From contig CAJJDP010000004.1 of the NCBI GenBank assembly GCA_905182995.1, positions 542,417 through 606,416 on the forward strand: 64,000 nucleotides of DNA, in the 5' to 3' direction. Under the pieces are notes generated by a model. The model was not told the DNA's origin, did not search any database, and was given only the letters and a program-made list of their open reading frames with translations. A program made the translations under genes and the position numbers. Below are positions 57,983-64,000 of the stretch, one piece after another. The DNA is from Paramecium octaurelia (Eukaryota; Ciliophora; Oligohymenophorea; Peniculida; Parameciidae). Positions within the stretch are counted from its first letter, which is position 1, and each line of letters opens with the position of its first letter.

Positions 57983-58107
57983 TATTAATATAGGAAAAAT
58001 ATTAATGCAAAGTGAGATTTACTTTTATGATTGGTTATCCTTGAAAATAATATTTATCTTACTAAGAAAAGTAGATAACTATTATATTTAATAATTTATA
58101 AGAAAAA

Positions 58108-59064
58108 ATGAGTTAAATCGAGATGCAATAGTTTGATCAAGACAGAGTGCCTGATGATGAGAGGGAGGATGATTTTAAGAATCTGATAGCAATATTGGCT
58201 GGGAAAATTAGACTCAAAACAGTGGAACCTGGGATTTTGGGAAGGTTGGATCATTTAGAAAATTATTACGATCTTTTGCCTTTCAACGTGAGAGGATTTA
58301 GGTTGATTAACAGAGCTAGTTTGCTTGATGGTGATTTTGCTAAGAGATACATAATCAAATAAATAATTGATTTGAATTTAGATCTTGAAAGTGTTTTTAA
58401 ATTAATTACATAGATGATTTTAGAAAGCATTATTTGATAGATACAGCTGTAAACATGATAGAAGGAGTGCCAACTTGGTCATTCTTTGTTAGTTTAATTT
58501 TGCTAACATTATTTTTGTTATAGGTTTGTTTGGATTCCATGTTATATAACCTCTTGGTTTTGAAGCATGATTCTGTGTAGACTGAATACGATAATACTAC
58601 AGGACCTACTGCTAATGATGAGTATGAAACATCTAATTTACTTAAGATAAACTTTGCATGATTTGAAGGAAGAATTAATTGCCATTTGGTTCTTGTACAT
58701 ACTGCTCCCTTTTAGATTGGGATTGTGGCTGATAGATTTAATCATTCGTTACACGGGTCTGAGATATTTCAGAAAAGAATACACAACCCTGGCAATGTTT
58801 TTTGATTTTCTATTGGGATTGGTGACTATAATAATAGTTGGTTTTTCGACGAGATTGGATTACAGTTTGAGATCTGACACTGCTTAAACTCAAATCGAAT
58901 TAGTAATTTGAATAATTATTTGCAAGATCATAAGAAATCTAGTTATTTTCTTGACCTTTTTGGCAGGCATGATTCAATCAAAGAAGGCTATGGATTTAAC
59001 AAAGAGATTATGTTTGTTGTTTAATTAGAGGAAAGTCTCATGTTGTAATTTTATTAGTTTTTGA
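58108..59064 (+). CDS. multipass membrane protein, unknown family
   Basis: Four exons (introns 58391-58413, 58622-58646 and 58903-58926) encode 294 residues. The first about 110 residues are soluble and charged (QDRVPDDEREDDFKNLIAIL, then LRLDHLE-type text NYYDLLPFNVRGFR). They are followed by four hydrophobic segments: WSFFVSLILLTLFLL, LIAIWFLYILLPFRLGLWLI, FFDFLLGLVTIIIVG and LVIFLTFLAGMI. A loop with NTTGPTANDE between segments 1 and 2 could be glycosylated. No signal peptide is present. The second intron was chosen over a 28-nt alternative because it keeps the loop intact and joins in frame to QTLHDLKEEL. Confidence 0.75.
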
Positions 59065-59097
59065 ATTGTATAAAATATATTAATAAATAAAATAAAA

Positions 59098-61937
59098 ATG
59101 GCTGACAACATTGAGAAGAATGAATCTATTCAAAGCTATATGAATTACTCAGAACAAAGACTGATGAATGAGGACTCTTTTTTAAAGTAGAAACAAACAC
59201 AAGAGGAAGATCCTCAAGCATTCGATTAATCTGAAACTCAGTAAGTTATCATTTATGATTAAGTTCATAAAACAAATAGATTGATCCAATGTTGCAACAA
59301 AATGATGAGGAATAAGAATAAGAGATTCAACCCATTGAATTGAATCCACTTTAAATATTCGAATCTAAGAAAATGGAAATCATATAAAATTGCTAAAAAA
59401 GCAAAACCCTCTACACTGATCCAGACTTCCCAATCAATAATAGTAGCTTATATAAGGATCCTCAAAAACCTCCAGAATTTGCAAAGGATATCAAATCTGT
59501 TAAATGGGTCAGACCACATGAAATTTCTAAAGATGCTAAATTCGTTATTGATTTTGAGGGAGATTATAAACAAGGAGCCTTTGGAGAATCCTGGTTTGTG
59601 GGAGCAGTTGTCATTGTTGGCCAAATGAAAAAATACAACGAAAAATAAAATAAGTAAACTCAATAGTTATCTTAACAATAAATATCTTAACTTGAAAAAT
59701 TGATATTAGATTATGATCAATTTGATGAATGTGGTTTTGTAGCATTCCAATTCTTTAAAAATGGAGAATGGTAATAAGTAATAGTTGATACTCTTCTGCC
59801 TTTTGATTAAGATAGTAAATAAATATTATTTACTCAATGTGCAAATCCTTCTGAATTTTGGTTGCCATTGATGGAAAAGGCTTACTGTAAATTACACGGA
59901 AATTATGAAACTATATGTGATGGACATATTGGAGAAGGATTAGTTGATTTAACAGGAGGTATAGCTGAAATCAATTCATTGAGAGATCCATAATTAAGTA
60001 AAATGATTGAAAACGATTAATTATGGTAAGTGCTATTGTAGACTCATAAATTATAATTCTTTATGGGATGCATGAATCACAATGAAACTAAAGGAACAAA
60101 AAATGCTGATACAGGTACTCATGGTATATTGGAAAATCATCATTATGGAATTGTGGATGTAAGAGAATTTCCTAAGGAAAAATTAAGATTGATGAGAATA
60201 AGAAATGTTTGGGGACCAGAAGGCGGATGGAATGGAGCCTTTTCAGATGATTCTGAAGAGTGGGATAAACATAGAAACCTAAGAGAAGAATTAAAATTAG
60301 TATTTAAATCAAAAAAAAGTGATGGAACATGGTGGATGTCATATTAAGATTGGCATTAACACTTCAATAAATTTTATATATGTAAGGTCTTCCCAGAAAG
60401 TTGGTAATAATATGCAATCCAAGGAAACTGGTTTGGTAAAACACTAGGAGGTGTATGTCCTTTGAAAATGCCATCCGAAGGTTTGCCAGAATATGTGTAA
60501 GTAGATACTGATGAAAAGTGGTTTAACAATCCTTAATATAAAATTAAAGTGCATAAAGAAACTAAATTATATCTATCATTGATGTTAGAAGATGAAAAGA
60601 TAACATAATAACCTTATGTAGCTTGCAATCTAATGGTCATTGCTAATAAGGCAAGACTAAGTAGAATTTGGGAGAGACCACCAAATTAAGACATAGTTAT
60701 TGATATGAATCCTAAAGGAGACATGCCAGCCCAAAGAGAAATTACTTAATATTTGATACTCAAAAACTTTGAAGGTAAGACCTTTGGTAATTACATGGTT
60801 GTACCAAATATGATTGTAAACGAAATGAGAAAAGAAGAGAAAAGAAATTTCATCTTAAGAATTTTTAGTTCTGATAAAATTGATGTGGCCGAAATGCCTG
60901 AAACATTAGAAATTCAATAAGAAGGCAGTTGGAATGAGACATCGGCAGGTGGTAAAAGGAAATATGATAATGGCAAGGAAAATCCTAATTGGTGTAAGAA
61001 TCCTTAATATTTCTTGAATTTATCTGTTAGCACCCATTTAAAGATCATCTTGAGAAGATAGGGACAAGTAAAAAGGGCTAAGGGTACTAAAATTGGAATG
61101 ACCATTTGTAGATTTGATAAAGCACCTACTAATTCATTAAATATCATCAAACAATAAAAAGGAGGAGGAACAAGTAATTTTATGATATAAATTCTTTTTA
61201 GATTTAGTAAGACTATTAAAGCAGACTTAATAACAGCTGGAAGCTCCTAAAATGATTGGAATTCAGAGAAAACTCTTAATAGGATCTAATGAGAAGTTTA
61301 AATAGTCTACATACTTTAATGAAGATGTGGCAGCCTTGTATTTCCATTTCAATCCAACCGAAGGCCCTTTCATTATAATACCATCTTTAGATTAAGAGGA
61401 TCGTTCTGCCAATTATAAATTAACTAGTAATTTTATTTTTAAGCATTTTTAGTTTACTCTAATTAGGAAGTGGAATTAACTAAGTTAGATGAAACCAAGA
61501 ATTAAGTTCATATAGGCAAATGGGAGTAGGATATTTCAGATGGAGGATGTCATCTTTATGAGGATCCTTATGAAAAAGACACTAGTAAAAGAACATGGAC
61601 AATGAATCCTAAATATTCTTTGTAGTTTTTTGAGCCCATTCATATTACTATAACGCTTTGCATTGCGGAAAAGAATTGGAAGTCAAAAACAAAGAATACT
61701 GTGGGAGGTATGATTGGAGTCTACTTGATTGAAAAGTCAGAGAACAAAATTACAACATAATAGATTGTAAGGGTTCCTAATTTCTTACCAATTAATGAGA
61801 TTTAAGAAGAATTTGATCTCTAACCAACCAAGAACGGTTATTATATCATGCCAACAACTTATCAATCTAAAATACATGGATAATTTATTTTAGCAGTTTA
61901 AGGAGACAAAGAATTTACATTATAAGCATTAAAGTGA
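59098..61937 (+). CDS. calpain-like protein with Ser at the catalytic Cys position
   Basis: Four exons (introns 59241-59263, 61174-61201 and 61427-61452) encode 920 residues. A polar N-terminus of about 120 residues precedes the calpain protease core: QGAFGESWFVGAVVIVGQ near residue 156 aligns with the QGxLGDCWFLAA nucleophile motif, so the Cys is Ser. The catalytic His lies in ENHHYGIVDVRE and the Asn in RIRNVWGPEGGWNGAFSDDS. Two or three calpain-type beta-sandwich domains follow (WGN-type signature WNETSAGGK, and WEQDISDGGCHLYEDPYEKD). Loss of the nucleophile implies a non-proteolytic calpain, as described for several protist homologues. Its role may be scaffolding at membranes or cytoskeleton. 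Confidence 0.9.
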
Positions 61938-62025
61938 AATATATCAATAAATTTTATCATAGATTAATTGTTTAATTAATTAATTTAAAACCAGAATTAA
62001 TAATATTATTATTCATGATTTGTTC

Positions 62026-62717
62026 TCACAATTTCTTTGATATCTCCCTCGCTTTCCAATAAATCAGAAATTGGATTGTGATTATTAAAACTAAACCATT
62101 GTCTAATATCACCAAACACTATTAAATTAAGAATATAATAATACATATAATAATTTATTGCTAGACTCTGCAAATATTGATAATGCTCTTGGAATTGCTC
62201 CAGCTTAATTCTATAAATGTGTTAAAAATGCAAGCTCTCCAGTTGATTATCTCTAGTAATTCATTTTTATTTATGGCCACTTCGATAAAAACACTAAAAA
62301 TAATCATGCATCTAATACATAAAATCATGTTAATATATATGCTTTGCTTGAAGATAATTGAGGGGACAATCTAAAATAAAAATAGTGCACTGATTATCCC
62401 TAAAAAACTCAATTTTCTTATGTAATCACTCTGCTTTTAATTGTAATATCCAAATTGAAGTATAACGACAATGTATTCAATGTATAAAATGACATTTTCT
62501 CCATAGAGTAAGAAACTGGTTCCTTCATGCATATTATAAGCAACATTAAAAACTAACATAAGAGTCTATTAAGTTTTTTTAATACTTCTGTATAGATAGA
62601 TGAAAATGATATGCCTTAGAAGCTTTTGCTTTTATATATCTTATAAATTTATGGCAACTGATTGAATATTGCACCAAGTACAATACCATAACTTATTAAA
62701 TTATATATAAAAGTCAT
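62026..62717 (-). CDS. MPDU1: MPDU1-like PQ-loop membrane protein
   Basis: Four exons (introns 62566-62585, 62294-62318 and 62119-62144) encode 206 residues. Two PQ loops are seen: FNQLPQIYKIYKSKSFQGIS in helix 1/2 and KWPQIKMNYQRQSTGELAFL later, spaced as in mannose-P-dolichol utilisation defect 1. The segment after the first (SSIYTETLMLVFNVAYNMHE) and the ending (NGLVLIITIQFLIYWKARE) also fit MPDU1 order. The product should be a seven-helix ER protein needed for use of Man-P-Dol and Glc-P-Dol in glycan assembly. All three introns are required; without them the frame breaks between each motif. Somewhat shorter than the human protein (247). Confidence 0.85.
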
Positions 62718-62729
62718 AAATAATAAATA
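62718..62729. promoter_or_regulatory. 12-bp gap between divergent start codons
   Basis: The MPDU1-like start codon (62717, minus) and the coiled-coil gene start codon (62730, plus) are separated by 12 bases (AAATAATAAATA). Both 5' UTRs must be minimal or overlap the neighbour's coding sequence. Confidence 0.55.
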
Positions 62730-64000
62730 ATGAGTAACGAAGCAATTGCAGGATTTATAGTTACAAAAACTATATAACAAAATCCTTTACGACATTATGA
62801 TGCTAATTTCAATGATTATCGTGATAAAAACATGATTATGTATATTTAGAAAAAATATGCAGATCTAAAAAGTAAAGTTTAAATTTCCTGTAGAGCGAAC
62901 CGGAATTAAAACACTACCAAAGCAAACTTTGGCTAATACTTAATTACAAGTGAAATTAAAGGCTTAAGAAGGTAATAAGGAATATTAAGGAAAATATGAA
63001 TTATAACCTGAAGTGGCAGAAATAATGTAAAGAGTTCTTGATAAAGAATAATTAGAAAACATGCTAAATTTTTAGGTGATTCCCAAAAGATCTAAGAATT
63101 GGAAGAAAAAACCTGTATCTGTTTAACAAAAATTGGCCGTGATGATGAATGATAATATAGAGTAAGCTTAGCTAGACGATCTCTATTAGAATTACAGACG
63201 ATAAAATCTGAAACAGAATGTATATCTAAATGATTGATTTAGCTCAAAGAAGTAAAGTAATCTTTAAAAAATCCCAAGACTACCAGTTTGAGCATTGGAA
63301 AACACAAAGGATATTAGAATATGGAGCTCGAAGACTAAGAGTAGGTTAACTTTTTTATGAAAAAACTTTGTGAGGATCAAAAAATCAATGCTTGTACAGT
63401 TTTAGACATCTAAAATAGTAAATTAGAAATATAATTTTAGAGGACTTGACGTTAAAGGAAGATTAATGTGATGAAATGGAGAGATGGAGAAACATTGTCT
63501 AGAAACGAATTACATAGGAATAGTTATAGGAAATAATGCGAGAAGAAGAATTGAATTAAAATAAAGAATTAGTCAAGATTTTTAAAGAAACAAGGATTGA
63601 TCAATTTGATCCTGAATTTTTTAAGAGTAAAGTCAAAATGACAACCATGAAAAGAGTTACTCAAGCATAAGATTCATAATATCATAAGTTTTTTGTGTCT
63701 ACTGAAAATTCAGGGAATTGTTTTAAATAAGAGGATTTTCGAAGGAAAAATTAACCGTATTAATCTCCCAGGAGTCAATTTATGGAAAACTCAAGTAAGG
63801 TTTCAAAGACTACAAGACCATAGACTAGTGTGAGTAGAACACTAAAAACTTAAACAAGTATAAAAACAGAAATAGAATTTAATAAATTTTTAAAGTAATG
63901 TAATGTGGTTGACAATAATTTCAAAAATGAGAAGAAACTGTTGAAGGAAAAGTTTAATTCTCTTGATGATATAATGGATAAAGCAAGTCAATATTTATCG
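62730..64000 (+). CDS. coiled-coil protein, 5' part (runs off the window)
   Basis: At least four exons (introns 62872-62893, 63220-63242 and 63418-63440) give about 400 residues before the window ends; no stop has been reached. The chain is Lys/Glu/Gln-rich with several heptad stretches (RITQEQLQEIMREEELNQNK and DNNFKNEKKLLKEKFNSLDD) separated by Ser/Thr/Arg-rich linkers. No globular domain, signal peptide or membrane segment is visible in this part. Divergent from MPDU1 with a 12-bp gap. Family not recognised; the missing 3' half may hold the informative domain. Confidence 0.75.

Noticed and set aside
1-64000. Micronuclear internal eliminated sequences bounded by TA
   Set aside because: Coding regions are continuous apart from short GT-AG introns, as expected for macronuclear DNA; nothing required excision at TA.

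Overview
The window reads as macronuclear DNA of a Paramecium, most likely the P. aurelia group (P. tetraurelia or a close relative). Three things show this. TAA and TAG run in frame through every long conserved reading frame as glutamine, and TGA alone ends genes. Nearly all introns are 20-31 nt, GT...AG. Base composition is very AT-rich, with intergenic gaps often of 10-200 bp. Ciliate-typical families (trichocyst-matrix-like proteins, CNBD potassium channels, a ciliary CFAP95-like protein) agree. Standard-code ORF calling shatters these genes, so coordinates below come from reading with TGA as the only stop and removing micro-introns; for all intact genes the exon sum is a whole number of codons.

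Layout. 0-10 kb: a decayed gene, a large coiled-coil protein, a BuGZ/ZNF207 zinc finger, an importin-alpha-like armadillo protein, a papain-family protease and a RagA/B GTPase. 10-21 kb: a DUF922-like metalloprotease, three trichocyst-matrix-like secretory proteins (two in tandem), a CCCH zinc finger, the complex I 24-kDa subunit, a coiled-coil protein and CCT6. 21-34 kb: hypotheticals, two decayed genes, a furin-like Cys-rich secreted protein, a TMBIM/Bax-inhibitor protein, an ankyrin protein, a SERBP1/Stm1-like ribosome factor, an HMCES/SRAP protein and Tudor-SN. 34-46 kb: an M20 dipeptidase, small acylated and RVxF-bearing proteins, and two related K+ channels that carry a CCHC zinc knuckle after the CNBD. 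46-51 kb: beta-hexosaminidase, an M14 cytosolic carboxypeptidase and CFAP95. 51-54.6 kb: a decayed gene, and an exact 1,356-bp direct duplication with one N between the copies, almost certainly an assembly artefact. 54-64 kb: a vWA-RGG protein, a multipass membrane protein, a calpain-like pseudoenzyme, MPDU1 and the 5' part of a coiled-coil gene.

There is no operon logic. Genes lie on both strands as small independent units, several divergent pairs have only 12-15 bp between start codons, and convergent pairs end 12-20 bp apart. I saw no tRNA, rRNA, CRISPR or intact transposon. At least five decayed single genes fit loss of whole-genome-duplication paralogues, which is known for this lineage. 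The points most worth a second look are the channel plus zinc-knuckle architecture, the eukaryotic DUF922-like protease, the calpain with Ser at the nucleophile position, and the false duplication.
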